Below, piece by piece: positions 1-13,100 of a stretch of 64,000 bases of DNA. Below the pieces are notes generated by a model. The model saw only the letters and a program-made list of their open reading frames with translations, did not search any database and had not been told where the DNA came from. Source of the stretch: Lineus longissimus. Lineage: Eukaryota > Nemertea > Pilidiophora > Heteronemertea > Lineidae. Position numbers and translations under genes: made by a program. Every line of letters begins with the position of its first letter. Positions within the stretch are counted from its first letter, which is position 1. The stretch spans positions 22,337,501 through 22,401,500 of the forward strand of contig NC_088308.1 of the NCBI RefSeq assembly GCF_910592395.1, written 5' to 3'.

Positions 1-694
1 TTTGAATGCTTCACATGTAAACTGACGGCAATGAAACGACACTGCAAGCATTCAAAATGGGTCCAAAAGCCGGGCATGTTCAGGCGAAAAGCATTCTGGC
101 CCTGGTAATTTATTTACTACTCCGTCAAATTATTCCCTTGAAAATGAGTTGCTCCGAACGACTATGTAAGAAGACAACTGCCAACCACCAATTTTTTGCA
201 AGGGTGTTATTTTCGCGGACTTTGCGAATAAACATCGACTCGCGAAAATTATTTTTAAATTGAGAAACCCGAAAAAACTGACGTTAGAAGTTTTCACGAA
301 TCATCGCAACATTTATAAGCGAAAATATTTTTTAGGTCCACATCAGTACTAGACGAGTTGAGTTACAGCATATTTTATGGTACTCGGAGCAATCACGCTG
401 AGTGCATAGTAGGCAACGTTCAATAATTTACTCTGCATTTGTAACACGAAGTAAAATCTTTCTTGACGTTTAACTAGCTCATAAAGCACTGAACGACTAT
501 ACTGCACTGGATTGCGTGCTGAGACTCAGCCGGTTGGTACAACAATGACCATCAAGAAAAAAAGGTCAAGCAACATGAGCTGTGTTAACTTGAACATTTG
601 TTGCTCGCTATTTTAGTGAGAGGGAACGTGCTTGGAGGATTGTAACATGCAAGGGATTCATCATACAACACCGGTTGGATGTCATTGTCTATTT

Positions 695-779
695 GGGAGT
701 TTTCGCAAAGCCCCCGATACGTCAACGTGAACGCCTATCCCATTCTTCGACATCGTTATCATGAGGTCGAACAATGAGA
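695..779. mobile_element. truncated copy of a ~120-bp palindromic MITE-like repeat (copy A)
   Basis: Left half GGGAGTTTTCGCAAAGCCCC, then GTCAACGTGAACGCCTATCC and CGAACAATGAGA, as in the copies at 17.7 and 18.9 kb. The right arm is missing, replaced by the tandem array that begins at 784. Confidence 0.7.
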
Positions 780-783
780 TCAT

Positions 784-1027
784 CCTGTGCATCAGCGTTA
801 CACGAGACAAGTGGTCACCCAGTGCATCAGCGTATACAACACACGTCAAATGGTTACCCTGTGCATCAGCGTTACACGAGACAAGTGGTCACCCAGTGCA
901 TCAGCGTAACACACGTCAAATGGTTACCCTGCGCATCAGCGTTACACTAGACAAGCGCTCGCCCAGTGCATCAGCGTAACACACGTCAAATGATTACCCT
1001 ACGCATCAGCGTTACACGAGACAAGTA
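784..1027. repeat. tandem array, ~70-bp period made of two ~35-bp halves
   Basis: Alternating half-units share GTGCATCAGCGT. One half continues TACACGAGACAAGTGGTCA and the other AACACACGTCAAATGGTTA. About 3.5 full periods are present with few substitutions. Open frames through it are a by-product of the repeat. It directly abuts a truncated MITE-like element at 695-779. Confidence 0.9.
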
Positions 1028-4000
1028 AGCAGAGTTCAATGACGACAACTATGTAACAAACAAGTTGTCAACATTGTTATTGACTGAGCGGATGCGAATA
1101 AAAGATTAATTAAACCCTCGCTTGGATTCCAGTTTTCAGAGGAACTTTTATCATTCAGTTATGCAAGTTCTAACGACTGCATGTGCACATGCATGCGACT
1201 TTTCTATCTTCTTTAACATGTCTTAAAGAAAACATTCGTTTTTCTCGTTGCCGACGATGGCTACTGATTTTCCAATGTGCGAAGCCGCCCAAACCGGACG
1301 TTGTCAACTCAACTGAGAAGACTTAAAAGTCAGTCAGTGCTGAGAAAAATTGGTTTCCTTCCGGAGTGACGTTCCGACAGATCGATTATCTCTTCAGAGG
1401 TTCACGCTAGATTATATATGGAGTGTGGTTCCGACTTATGGAGTGGCTGGCATCAAGTGCCTGAAAGAGATGACTTTATGAGTTTTCGCGTACATGCAGC
1501 TTAGTCATGTTTACATTTGGCAGGCATAGCTGCTGTCAACCTCCTTTTTATTATTACCTCACTCAAAGTAAAGGGCAGCACTGGGTCAATTTCCTTCGTC
1601 TATTCTATTCTTCCAATGATCAGTTTACTTACCAAACTCGATCAATAGGCTCATATCGGAAATCAGTATTGGCCTCCATTGGCGAACTTGATCAGGCTCT
1701 TAGCCAAACCGTACATGGAGTGTTATCATAAATATCTTTGGACACTGACGACCAACATAATCCCTTAATATTCTACACACCGAGTACTTACCTAAACCCG
1801 TCTATATTCAAAAGCTACCAAATTCTGCAAGCGTGTTTTTTGACATTTTCACGTCTTTACCAGCCTAAAAATTCCAGCCGCCCAGTTACCGTACATATCC
1901 TATTCTGCCAATGGTGGGTCAGGACATCATACCCGCAAACATGGTAAAGGGGGAGTTGCCTTTAGCTCCCAAAATCGTATTAAGGTTGAAGTATGATATA
2001 AGTGCAGCCCATCGAGTTATCTTTCAATATCTTGTTGTACAGTGATTCTGTTGAGATAGAAGATCTACATGTACCATGTACAATTATGTATGGTTCAAGC
2101 TGTGGGGTGGAAAATGTATGGGACAATCTCACCCCACTCTGGGCTAATGGCACCCATCTTACGCCGCTAATAATTTTATCTGTGGACGATGCTGTAAGAT
2201 GGAATAAGATCGCCTTAATTTGCAAAATTTATCAAAGCAGTCCGATAGGAGAACTGATCAAATGCGTAATACCGTGACTTATTTTACCTAGATGGTTCAT
2301 CTGGTATATATGCACTTGAAATGAACTATCTAATGCTCTATTTGTTTACACCACCTATGTTTATCAATAGCAACCACCGTTTACGCAGAAGATAGCTGCT
2401 GTTCCTTCTGACCCTCTTGTGACCTTCTCTTCATAATTCTCGTTTGTTTACCGCAAATATGACTGATCAGCGAATATATCAGTCTCGGCTAGGATATAGA
2501 TATGCAACTGTTTGTAATATATGTCACTATTAGTTAGATATCCTGTTAGTCTTGGATCCGAGCGGAGATAATGATCGAAGCAACAGGCGATTTGGCTATT
2601 CCGGTTAAGGATTTGTTAGCTTTCATTGGAAAAGAAATATTGGTCGATTTGACATGTTTGATACTGTTTCTTGTTTGATGGTAGAAAACGTGAACAACGT
2701 TACAAACAAATGTTTTACACGTGTACGCTACTACTAAAATGGATTCGTTTCATCCACAGTTTGGCCTCTCGTTTGCTATCCAACTTACCAACAATTTATG
2801 TGATAAGAGGTTCTAACTTTTTTTAATAGCATCGATACGAGGACATTCCTCTGTAATGTCCCAGTTTTAGGTGAAACAAAAGTTCTTTATAACTGGATTT
2901 TGTTTTGTTGATCAGGTTTTGTAAGGTTGGAATCCCCACTGAATCTAGTTGCATTTTTGACTTTTCATCTTGTGCAGTGTTATCAAGTTCCGAGGTAAAA
3001 TCAATTGTTATACTCATCTAATAACATAGTTTGTATTATGTAACCGAAATTCGCAGTTCTGTAATGCCTTCCCACAGAGAATAATAATAACGTACCAAGT
3101 ATGATTCCCGGTGTGACATTCTGACCTGGTCACGGCTGGGTTATCTCAACAGAATGACATAAATATGATCATAAGATAATACTCCTTTGTTGTAGTCATA
3201 ATAACATCATCGGAACAGGCGTGATATTTCAGTAAAGGATATATCCGATGCGTATACATTTCCCCGAGGATCGCTCTTGATTAAGGAGTGGTGGTTAATT
3301 GCATTGTCCCCTGCCCCCGGGGATAGAACCACTTAGGAGGAGAGTCATTACGAAGCAAGAAAACAAGGTACGATTGTCTGGAGTGGCTACAAGATCAGTG
3401 CACTTCCGATTTCTGGGTTGGCCTCAATAATGATATCGAACATGACCGGTGATGGCTGGCATTTGTTTCGCAAAATTGTTGTTTTCCTGCTACAAATATG
3501 GACGTCAAGGCTTTAAAGATCTTCAGACTGGATTTATTACCTTCTATTAAACCTGTCTTTCCTCGTAGGCTTGTTAGTTGCATGGTTTCATTGAAGGAAA
3601 ATGGTACTTAAGTTGAGGAGGGCCTGTGCGATTACTGGAACCAACGTTTTTTTCTGACATTGAAAAAAAAGATTTTTTATCACATCCATATTCGTAACTA
3701 AATGAATAACGTGGGGGTGTGCCAATGCATTTCTAACATTCCGGCTGTGTCGGAAAGTATATAATGTCCAAAGGGTGATGTAATTGGCCTACTTAGAATC
3801 TATACGCCATGTTGTACATGCAGAATGTTTGATAAAAACAAGTAGTAGGCCTAATTAATTTAAATATTTGCTATCGTTGGAGTTGATCGTCCTAGAATGT
3901 TGTCCAATATTGATTTGGAATGTTTTTCTAAGAAACGGTACGAACAACAACCGGACATTGACCTTGGCTTCCTGGTCCATTCTGAATTGGCATGTTGTGC

Positions 4001-4617
4001 AATCAGTTGGTGGGACGATTCGTCAGCCACGTTCACAGCTGGAGGTTAGCTGAGGCAAATGTATATTTATTAATGGGCATCTCCTGTTTTTGATTCCGTC
4101 TGTTAATGACTGAATAAATAAGGTATCTAAGGACAAAGTCGTTTTTATGAATGAATGGATGAGAAGATAGGCCTATATCTCCGTATCTTTGGTATTTGCA
4201 AGTAGATTCGTTTTCCTCCATTGATGAATTGGTAGATAGATGAACATTTTTCTTTCTATGAGATGTAATAGACCAGCTTTCTCCGTAGACATCCTTTGAA
4301 TTCCTGAGGAATAGCTCTAGACATCCTTAACATGTTTTGGTGAAAGGTGGATGCTTTGGGCCATCCAGCAAATGACCTGTTTTGAAATAGTTTCTCTATG
4401 TGAATAAATGCGCCGAAGTATCAAGCAAGCCGTTTATTAGTGATAACTATTTAATATACAATGTTGATACATATAGCTTGAATTCATTGGAAGGTGAATG
4501 CAACCGGTAACAGTATATTGAATTGTAGGTCAGCCGCCCAGGAGGTCTGTTATGCAAAAATGCAGTATAGGCACTACTGCATGGAACTTGGTCATTCACA
4601 TTCTAAGCTCGAGTCAA

Positions 4618-5256
4618 AGGGTATTCGAAAACCCTGGATCAACAAACACTGGACTGGACTGGACTGGACTGGATTCAACGTCACTGCTCACCATCGCCTG
4701 CATCAACATGGCGACAACAATGTATTGAGAAACGACGGGGAAATGGGACATGGTATCAGTCTGATAAACTTATAGTGGCCAATTCCATCTTCGCCGTGGC
4801 TACCCCATGTGCGATCCGTCTATGCTACACTGTGCATGATATGTGCATGCTATGTACATGAGTGTAGGCGATACACTACGATGAATTATCGATATTATCA
4901 GGCCGGTCCGGTGGCACACATCTGCCAATTTCATCATGTTAATGGCGTGTCAAGACCCACAAATCACTCAGATGTCTAGAGCAGGCACTTGTACATATTT
5001 CTGTTTACATAATACATAACCATACCTATTCTGTCGTCGCCAATTATCGTAAAATCTACGATAAAACCCGGGCGACTTTTCGGGTGACGCCATGTTCATG
5101 ATGTTAATGATGGAATTAGGCGGGAAGAGATTCGGCAGGGTTGTGGGAATTGTATAACTTTTTTAGAAAAATCCAGGTGGTGGAGGGCGCTGAGTCATAG
5201 TCCAGTCCAGGCCAGTCCAGTCCAGTGTTTGTTGATCCAGGGTTTTCGAATACCCC
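4618..5256. mobile_element. ~640-bp inverted-repeat element (MITE-like) with (ACTGG)n inside the ends
   Basis: The left end (4618-4662, GGGTATTCGAAAACCCTGGA then TCAACAAACACTGGACTGG...) is matched in reverse complement by 5211-5255. The inverted repeats are about 44 bp and almost perfect, and both run into CTGGA-type pentamer repeats. The flanks CTCGAGTCAAA (left) and CTCGTCAAA (right) look like an imperfect 9-11-bp target duplication. No transposase is seen inside, so this would be a non-autonomous element. Confidence 0.75.
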
Positions 5257-5278
5257 TCGTCAAATGTATTATTCTTAG

Positions 5279-6672
5279 CTGGTGGGGATTTGAAGCGAGG
5301 CTTTAAAAGTAGCATGATGATGGTATCCAATGGAACAATTTTCTGTCAGCCCAGGAGGCTTACTGTTTTTATTGGTGAGTTCCACAAAAGAAAGGGAATT
5401 TATTCTCGAAATGCTGAGTACCATGGCGGGTGGCTTAGCATTCTCTCTTCTTAGTACGTCAGACGGACAAGACGTGGCCGGTAATGTGCTCTCAGTAAAG
5501 TGCATATCCATCAACGTAGAATAGGCAAAAACTATTGAAGAGTATTCTATCGATAGAGCTGTTGATCTCCGATAAAAGTCCCCATCCTTAGTCCGTTTAC
5601 TTCTGCCGGTATTATCAGCTCCGAATACTGATACAATTCTCAATTTACTGAATGAGAGGTTTGAAACATTGACAAAAACTACATGTGTGGTTAGTTATTC
5701 ACCGAGTTGATGTATTAGCTACAAACCATAACATTCACGATGAGAAGCCCGATAGCAATCTGTCGAATTGCGGTCGTAAACCACGGAGGTAGAAGAAAAA
5801 TTGCAGTTGAAGTAACGTTATCGTGGTTATTGCAATCATACGAGCACTTCATCGAGATACCCGCCAGCTGGTCAGTTCCACGAGTAGTCCACTGCCACGG
5901 AAATGGCCGGACCATCATTATAACACCTCTTTATCTTCGCGTGATATCTCCTCTGCGGAGATATTTTGATTGCTGGAAAGGTCACCCGAATGACAGAAAA
6001 TGAAGGCGGCCAATGTCCGACACTTAGTCTGTCAGAGGAGTTCGTTTTCGAATGTGGTATTTTTTGGCGTTATCATAAGAGTTGATAGTCTGGAGTCTAG
6101 TATCAACCAACGTTATGACTAGCACAATGTTCAAACTCTTTCTTCATAATAACGTGCTGATAGTATAGGGCATTCATTGTCGGTTGTTATAACGGCTGAG
6201 CAATGAATGCCTATTATGACACCAGGCAGCTAAACTAAGGCACCTTTTAAAAAACGTCCGTTACAGCTGCTCATAAAACCTCGCCAGGTCAGAGTAAACA
6301 TTCCCTAATCGTTGCGGCAGCGTTTAGCAAGATCGTCATGCAAGGTAAAAAAGAACAGAGCCATCTTGAATATCAGCCTGTATATTCCTTGGTTTGGGGG
6401 ATGATATTTCTAGTCTCTGTATTTCATATATAACCGATACCGGGATGTATGAACGGTGTTTCAGTGTTCCCTCTGTCTTCGCTCCGCTAGAAAAGTACAG
6501 GTTCCCTGGGGACAATGCGGAGGTGCGGGGCTTCGTAGTGAAGGGAGAATTACAGTATATATATGTAGGCTGGCCTTGGCCCGATGAGGTCAGGGCTAAG
6601 ACTCTCGAAATTCCAGGAGATTGCTTTCTTGGAAGATCTTTTCCACGCGGACCCGTTTTACTGAATGATTGA
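5279..6672 (+). CDS. candidate 3' part of an uncharacterised spliced gene (three exons)
   Basis: Three open segments can be joined in phase: 5279-5374 (after tattattcttag, ending attg|gtgagt; DLKRGFKSSMMMVSNGTIF), 5695-5788 (HRVDVLATNHNIHDEKPD; weak splice sites, donor gtagaa) and 6465-6672 (after ggtgtttcag; VPSVFAPLEKYRFPGDNAE ... VLLND then TGA). The last exon is the most coding-like. AATAAA lies at about 6984. No domain is recognised, the upstream exon is missing, and the middle exon is weak. The segments could be unrelated chance frames. Confidence 0.2.
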
Positions 6673-8365
6673 ATTAGGATCTACAGGTCTGACTTGCTTT
6701 GATTAGAATATGATAGTTTTGTCGCGTGAGATCAGGATTAAATGATGAGAGCTTGATTAGAATATTAAATTTGTTGATGTCGCCTTAGCACATCCGTTTC
6801 ACTGTTATTTTTAGTGTAAATGAAAAAGATCAGTGGGTTTTTTATTGTTTTTAATTTTATTTTGTGAATCACAATGGGTATGCGTATCTCGCATGGACCA
6901 TTAATTTCTTGGGTTAAACTGTCGCTGTCTGTGCCTGTTGAGGCAGTGAACAGTCCATTAGTGCGAAGAGTATTTATAAATTAAATAAAAAAGTCAGCAT
7001 GCATGGTAGGCTCTCTATCTCTTAAAAAATCATATCGGTGTGGGTGGAATGTAATGGCTTTTATAACAAACTAAGAATGATATAATATTGGTTTATTTTC
7101 TACTAAGTTCTCCCGCTTAAAAAAGTGCCTTCATCACTCGTCGGCGTCATGGCGTAAAGTACATATCAGTCATTGGTAAGTTCTCTCTTACTTTGGGTAA
7201 CCCAGATCACCAGCGCCCAGTTGATCACTCGATATTAGAGACAAACGCCAACATTAGCGCAACGAAGCGTTATCACTTAACGCCAGCTTTACAGACATCA
7301 ATCATGGTCAATTGAGCAACCGGAGCCTAGTCAAGATTACAATGCAATTTCGCATCACTCTCACTTTAAGTACACCCCATGATCAAGCGCCTCAAACTTT
7401 TATCATGGCCTGCTTATGGCAAGCAAAGGAAATTGGCAACCCCAAGTTCAATATCCTAACCTGTCGCGTTGCCTCATGGAGTTAAAATTATTGCGACTTA
7501 TCTTTAAGGCTTCTAGCGACGATTATTCATATTCACACAAACCAATACATGATCAATATCCTTTTAAAGTCACACGGATGTGTGTTGTCATGATCCAGAT
7601 TGGCCGTGTCTGAGATTTTCATTTGTTTGTTCGAGAGCAATTACCTTTCCTTGTAGGTTGAATGTCATATTGGTATCAGGTTTCTTCGTAATGCAGCTCT
7701 TATGTAAATGTTTTGCCTAACAAAAAGTTATGACATGTCTGATTAGGAACCTTGCCTCTTAGCTCTATGTTACCGTGTCCTGCTCACTAATAAGAATAAG
7801 GTGGCAGAATAAAAATGCCATATTGTGATAAGTAAGGTGCTTACTCCTCATGAAATAAAGGTTGTCGCGAAATAATTGTTCCCAAACCAAATATATTGGC
7901 GTTTAACCAGAAAATCCTTGTATCTACTATACAGACATGACGTCGAATTGCGCTTAATACTTAAATTCAAAAGTACATTTTACTTAAGACTCTCCACCAA
8001 ACGAATGGTGCCAGAAGCCCCTTATGCTGTGATCACAAAAACCTTAACATTTTTTTCTTCAGTAAATCATTCCAATACAGAGGATCTAGTAGAGTGTAAA
8101 CAAAACTGAGCATACACTGGACATCTACTTGCATTTTTATCTGTGTCAATGATAATTAACCAAAAATATTGTTGTGTTTGAGAGTCATCAAATATTGATT
8201 TATCCTTACTTGGTAGCATTCATGATCAATTGACTGGGATTGGTGAATGCTTTCCATATTCTGTTCTCTCAAAAAGAGATACTTTTGTATCGCCATCTCA
8301 CGTTAATTGGACCAACTGGAAGAAACGCTGTTGGGTAATTCTCTTTACATCTCTTCTTCTTTCAG
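6673..8365. other. no gene recognised
   Basis: AT-rich. AATAAA lies near 6984 and isolated splice-like motifs occur near 7174 and 7656. A 77-codon frame at 7876-8109 has no family signature. Confidence 0.55.
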
Positions 8366-9316
8366 AGAGAGCAACATAATGATAGCTTCAACTTATTTGC
8401 GCCTGATACACAACAAAGATGGGCTGAACATCATACCGTAATTCGTATTTTGGGTAAGTATAATTTAACTTTACTTTTGAAGTGAAATAGCTTGAAAAGT
8501 CGATTCCATTTCTAACATGGGCGTACAGCAGTCAGAGGGATATCGTGGCGCGCATGGCAAAGGCCCTGTTGGGAGAATCTTAAATCAATCGGGGAAAAGC
8601 CTCGAGCAGAAAAACATCGTTCAGAGATGACCATGGGGTGTCCGGCCTTTATTTTCTGGAAAACGATCCCCTCTCTGGATGTCCTGGCAACACCTATGAC
8701 TAAGTTGGTTCGATTATATAGCTTCAGGTCTTCGAAATTCTAGGTAGGGGAATGGTGTCCGGAAGAAACAAATACTAGGTATCTATGCCGTTATAGCCAA
8801 TTGTGGCTGGTCTTTTCATCATCGGTGAATTTGATAACCAATACTCTGTATTTGGTTCCGGTCTTCATTTTTTCTCACCAAAATGAATGGATAGGTTGTC
8901 CTGACATTTTTTCATACGAAGAGCCAGTGGGCTACACGACACTCGAACATTACTTTATCACTCATTACGTGACGGCCGAGGCGATCAAAACAGAACGAGT
9001 ACATGTAATTATTTTCTATTTATATCTCTGGGTGTTTTTTTACTGAGTAGATGCTATTTCCTTTTGAAATCCTACTCGATCTGATTCACCGTTTAGCCAC
9101 CAGGGGGCGTTTTGTGAAAAACGGGAACGTTGCCACAGGTCACTTACTAAATAAAGGTCGGTTTGCCACCAGCTTTTTATGGTAGGGTCTACTGGTGATG
9201 ATATACGATGTGTCTTACGGTTTCTTCACTATTTACATTTTTCTGTCCTATTGGTAGCATGTCATCTCACTGATCGTCATCCGACCAATGACATGAAAAC
9301 GCATCAACAACAATAA
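8366..9316 (+). CDS. candidate uncharacterised two-exon frame
   Basis: 8366-8453 has a strong acceptor (ctcttcttctttcag) and a strong donor (ttttgg|gtaagt), and one frame is open throughout (EQHNDSFNLFAPDTQQRW). It joins in phase to 9258-9316, which has a good pyrimidine tract and ends TDRHPTNDMKTHQQQ then TAA. The stop overlaps an AATAAA, which is odd for a true 3' end. No upstream exon with the needed phase was found and no family is recognised. Confidence 0.22.
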
Positions 9317-9865
9317 AGTGGCCTGTACAATTATTATTCAAGCTCCACTCCGAGGTCCGAGCTGTGGGATATACAGCCCTCAAGACTAACATTCATATTT
9401 TGCCGTCTGGCGTCTGCTTATAATGTCCTTACACCCGCCTCATCAGACTCAAGCTTGTTTGCCTAAAAAGGAAATACTGCGTGATAATGGCGACAGCTTC
9501 AAAATGGTGGCTGAGACATACTACGATCATTTGACACATATCTTGATACAAGTAGGATCGACTCGCGATTTTCTTCACAGAGGAGGTATTAGTGAAAGCT
9601 TAATAGAGTAGCGACTTACAGCGTCTTATTCCATTAGCTGTGAGAGGGATGGATGAGAGCTTGGTATACAGGACGGCCAGGAATAGCAGCTGATGGAAAT
9701 TATAAGTTCAAGCATCAGCCGCGTAGAGTAAGTGCGCAGAATGTTGACCTGCGAGTGGGACGGTCGGTGAATGGGAAGACGACTGTTTTTTTCTTGACAG
9801 AATTCGTTACTTTTCCTACTAGTTAAAATTGCATTCCATTACAATTTCATGTACAGTCTTGAAGC

Positions 9866-10117
9866 TCACAAGCTCCTGATTGACAAATGCGATTGAAAGT
9901 CTATATCCTGTCCCAAGTGAAGCTTGAGGTCTCTAAATGACGCTGTCCCAGATAGCCGGGCGCTAATCCCCACAACATTGCGCAGCTTCTCCAAACATGG
10001 CAACAACATGACCCCGTCTACCCACCGAAGACTCGTTTTAGACGCATTAATGGCGTTGTACTTGTCGGAAAACGAGCTGTAAGATATTGAATCTGCTTTA
10101 TCAAGATCAAATATCAT
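9866..10117 (-). CDS. possible uncharacterised 83-aa frame
   Basis: Starts at a true ATG right after an in-frame stop and has balanced, coding-like composition (SLRWVDGVMLLPCLEKL, SFRDLKLHLGQDIDF). An internal acceptor-like site (caatatcttacag) suggests that part of it could be an exon. No family is recognised; it could be chance. Confidence 0.15.
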   Translation of the reverse strand: MIFDLDKADSISYSSFSDKYNAINASKTSLRWVDGVMLLPCLEKLRNVVGISARLSGTASFRDLKLHLGQDIDFQSHLSIRSL

Positions 10118-13100
10118 CTACTTAGTATTTTGTTGATATATTTCCCATGTGCAAATGGCCTTCACAATGCCATGTCAGAACTAACAAGATGTAGAGTAAA
10201 CTTGACGGCCGAATGCGTTTTAGCCTTAGAATAATTGAAGACCGTTCGTTAAAAAGTTGAATATTGTTAATGATTTTGAAAATGTCCAATTCCGAAAATA
10301 CATTTGTTTTTATGGCCCGGTCACATGACGTTGTTTGTCAAATAAGCGATGGGATCCGCAACGCTCATGTACTTATACGTGTGGCACTATCTATACTATA
10401 AAATCAGACATGATACGATGGGCGGGTGATTGGCGAGATGGGTGTCCCCACCCACCCCCGAAAACATACACTTACACAAATTATTTCGCTGATAACACTT
10501 CGTTTTAGTAAGATCTCACCAATCATGCCATTTTAGTTTCGTGTTACTTGAGTAAAAGATTCTGCTTGATTCTTGAACTCGCATTGACCCCCCTCTGCCG
10601 TCATTAAATAACCGATGGAGGATTAGAAGACTGCATGCTACGGCTGACATTTACGTAATACTTTTGTTTACGATAATTTGAAGTCAATTCTTACGATGTG
10701 TTCTTCGGGGCTTCTCTTAACAAAACATTCGCACACACTCAAAGTGTGAACTATTGCACCCATGGTTCTTGTGTAATACCCGCTGCTGCTATTACAATCA
10801 GAGAATTCCCAAGTGGCGTTAAGTATCATATAACATCGCTTCTTCATAATAATTGAATAATATATATTGAATTATCTCATACTGGTAACCTTTCATCATC
10901 TCTCCTTTTTAGCGCCCCCCCCCCCCCCATCAAGTCACTGAGGTTTAGGAATGTTGCATCCCTTTGCGTATACCACCATGGAAATGCCCAGACACGCCTG
11001 CTTGTGTTTCTATACTTCAGAATCCATCGCTTTACTAAACCTATAGTAAACATGATGTTTTTGCCTTCAATCTGCTGTTATTTATAGCAAACTAAGCTCG
11101 TCTCGGAAAACGATGAATTGATAAGCTTCGAAGCCTGTTGTCATACATGGCTGGTGACTTTTCAAAAAGGGTCATTATCCTCTCCCACCAAAAACGGCTA
11201 ACTTGTAAATGGTATCGCTCTTTAAATGCCCGCGCTGTGCGAAACAGACAGTCTCACCACACAATTCGTCATTAAATATCAAGTCTTTACGAAGGTATTA
11301 GCTAAGATATTATCATAATGTATTCAATAACAAGAAAAGTGCCGTATTAAGACAAATGATTCAGAATTACTGCCCGGAACGCATGTGAAGCTGTCGCTTC
11401 CGCAACTGGTGCGAGAGGCAAACACTTTGTCGACAATTCTTGATTGGAGCTTTCGGTGGACTATCTGTCAACGTTTTTGGCTCTGTTGATCGGACAGGTA
11501 GGTTTAGGATTTGTTTGTTTCGCTAAACTGTGAGTTTTCAGTATCTGGTATGCATACTCTGACTCTGACTTTTTCTATTTGCCCAATAACCTTGATGCTT
11601 CGTAACACCGTTGATAACATTGTTGTCTATTTGTCGCCATATCTGTTTGCATTACTATCGACGAGAAGTGATAAAGACTAATCTTTATCATTTTTGCTTT
11701 CGACTAAAGAGATGAAAACTTTTTAGCTGAAGGCTTGTCATCCTGTGAGAAGCGTTTTGCATTATTCGTTAGCGAAGATTGGAATCCTATCGTCAACTTT
11801 TGAAGAGGTTAAAAATGGTCAGCGAAAACATTGCCTAGAGTGTTCAGTATAGTGTAGCCTTCACTTCTTCACTTGTCGGGCCCTAAAAACAAGAGCTAGA
11901 TATTGATTTTATGTCATTTGATCTGTGTGATTTGTCTAATATTTCTCATTCTGACTATCATTTAGGCAAATTGTTATGCACTTTAGTTTATCTTAACATA
12001 ATTACCTAACTCAAATTTATTACCCTAATTGATTAGTGAAACCACTTTATACGCCCAATGATGTTTTAGCGTGCATATCAAACCATCATTTTTGACAACG
12101 ATAATTGACTGCACTTTAACAGAATTAGATCATCTCGAGATCATGGGCAACATTAAAACTTTGTTTCTATATTTAGGCTACACTTTATGGGTTTAAGTTA
12201 TCATTACTTGATATTATAACCCATGACTTGTGCTGTGTATAATAAATATTTGGAGAATGTGCTGTTTCAAACTACGTCGGGTTTTTTTTCCGAAATTACC
12301 TACTGCGGTGCTTTCAGTCAGAACTGCAGTGAAATAATTTATGGTATAAAAAAACTTTAATTTTAACACAAACAAATTAAATCTTTGCAACTTCAAAATA
12401 ACGAGGGACATATCTGTAGTTTATACATGTGCTACCTAAATTCAGGGCGTGTATGAAGTGAATATACTATGTGGTACAGATAAAATGTAATGGCCTGAGG
12501 AAATAATGTTATTTCCTCCTGCTTCCGTTGGTAATAATTGGTATAATGTTATCGAGGTATTTCAGATATATAAGTTACATGCATACTCAGAGCAATGACA
12601 TAACATATGAGTAAAATCATTTAGAGGGGGAACTGGTAAAATAGAGTGAAATGGGTTGGACTGCTTAGTCCGGCGAATCATGCTTTCTGTCGTCGAATGC
12701 TGAACAGTTTAAGCATATCAGGTTGGGCAAATGAAAAGCTGAAAGCGATAGTTAAACAAAGGTCTCTTTAATACCCGGCATACATCAGTAAATCAATCGG
12801 TGTCAAAAAACAATTGGATGATCCATACCTGCCCTTCCGCGTCACTACGAATATTCACCCTCATACAGTTTCGATAGGATACGTTTCGTGTTTTCCACGC
12901 GCCGGCAGGATAGTTTACAGCACTATCACAATAGGGATGAACCGGTAGTTCCTGGAGTCCTAACGCTATTTCAGTCGAGCTGCTTGGCATCCACATTGCT
13001 AAGCTGAATTATTGAATGTTCATTTCCCTGTGTATCATCATGCATCCCGGGCCAACCTGTTTGATTCGCGTGCACCATATACCTCCCAGGCCAACCTGGT

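Larger units (their letters stand above)
1..5210. other. non-coding, repeat-bearing flank
   Basis: Apart from the truncated MITE, the 70-bp array and the 640-bp inverted-repeat element noted separately, no splice-supported coding segment is seen. All open frames are short and fit chance expectation. Confidence 0.6.

Noticed and set aside
761-979. 72-codon frame on the + strand
   Set aside because: Translation of the 70-bp tandem array, with no other support.
4494-4775. 93-codon frame on the + strand
   Set aside because: Spans the end of the inverted-repeat element, including the ACTGG pentamers (read as GLDWTG).
5275-5643. 122-codon minus-strand frame
   Set aside because: No family signature; it overlaps a + strand segment with better splice sites and looks like a shadow frame.
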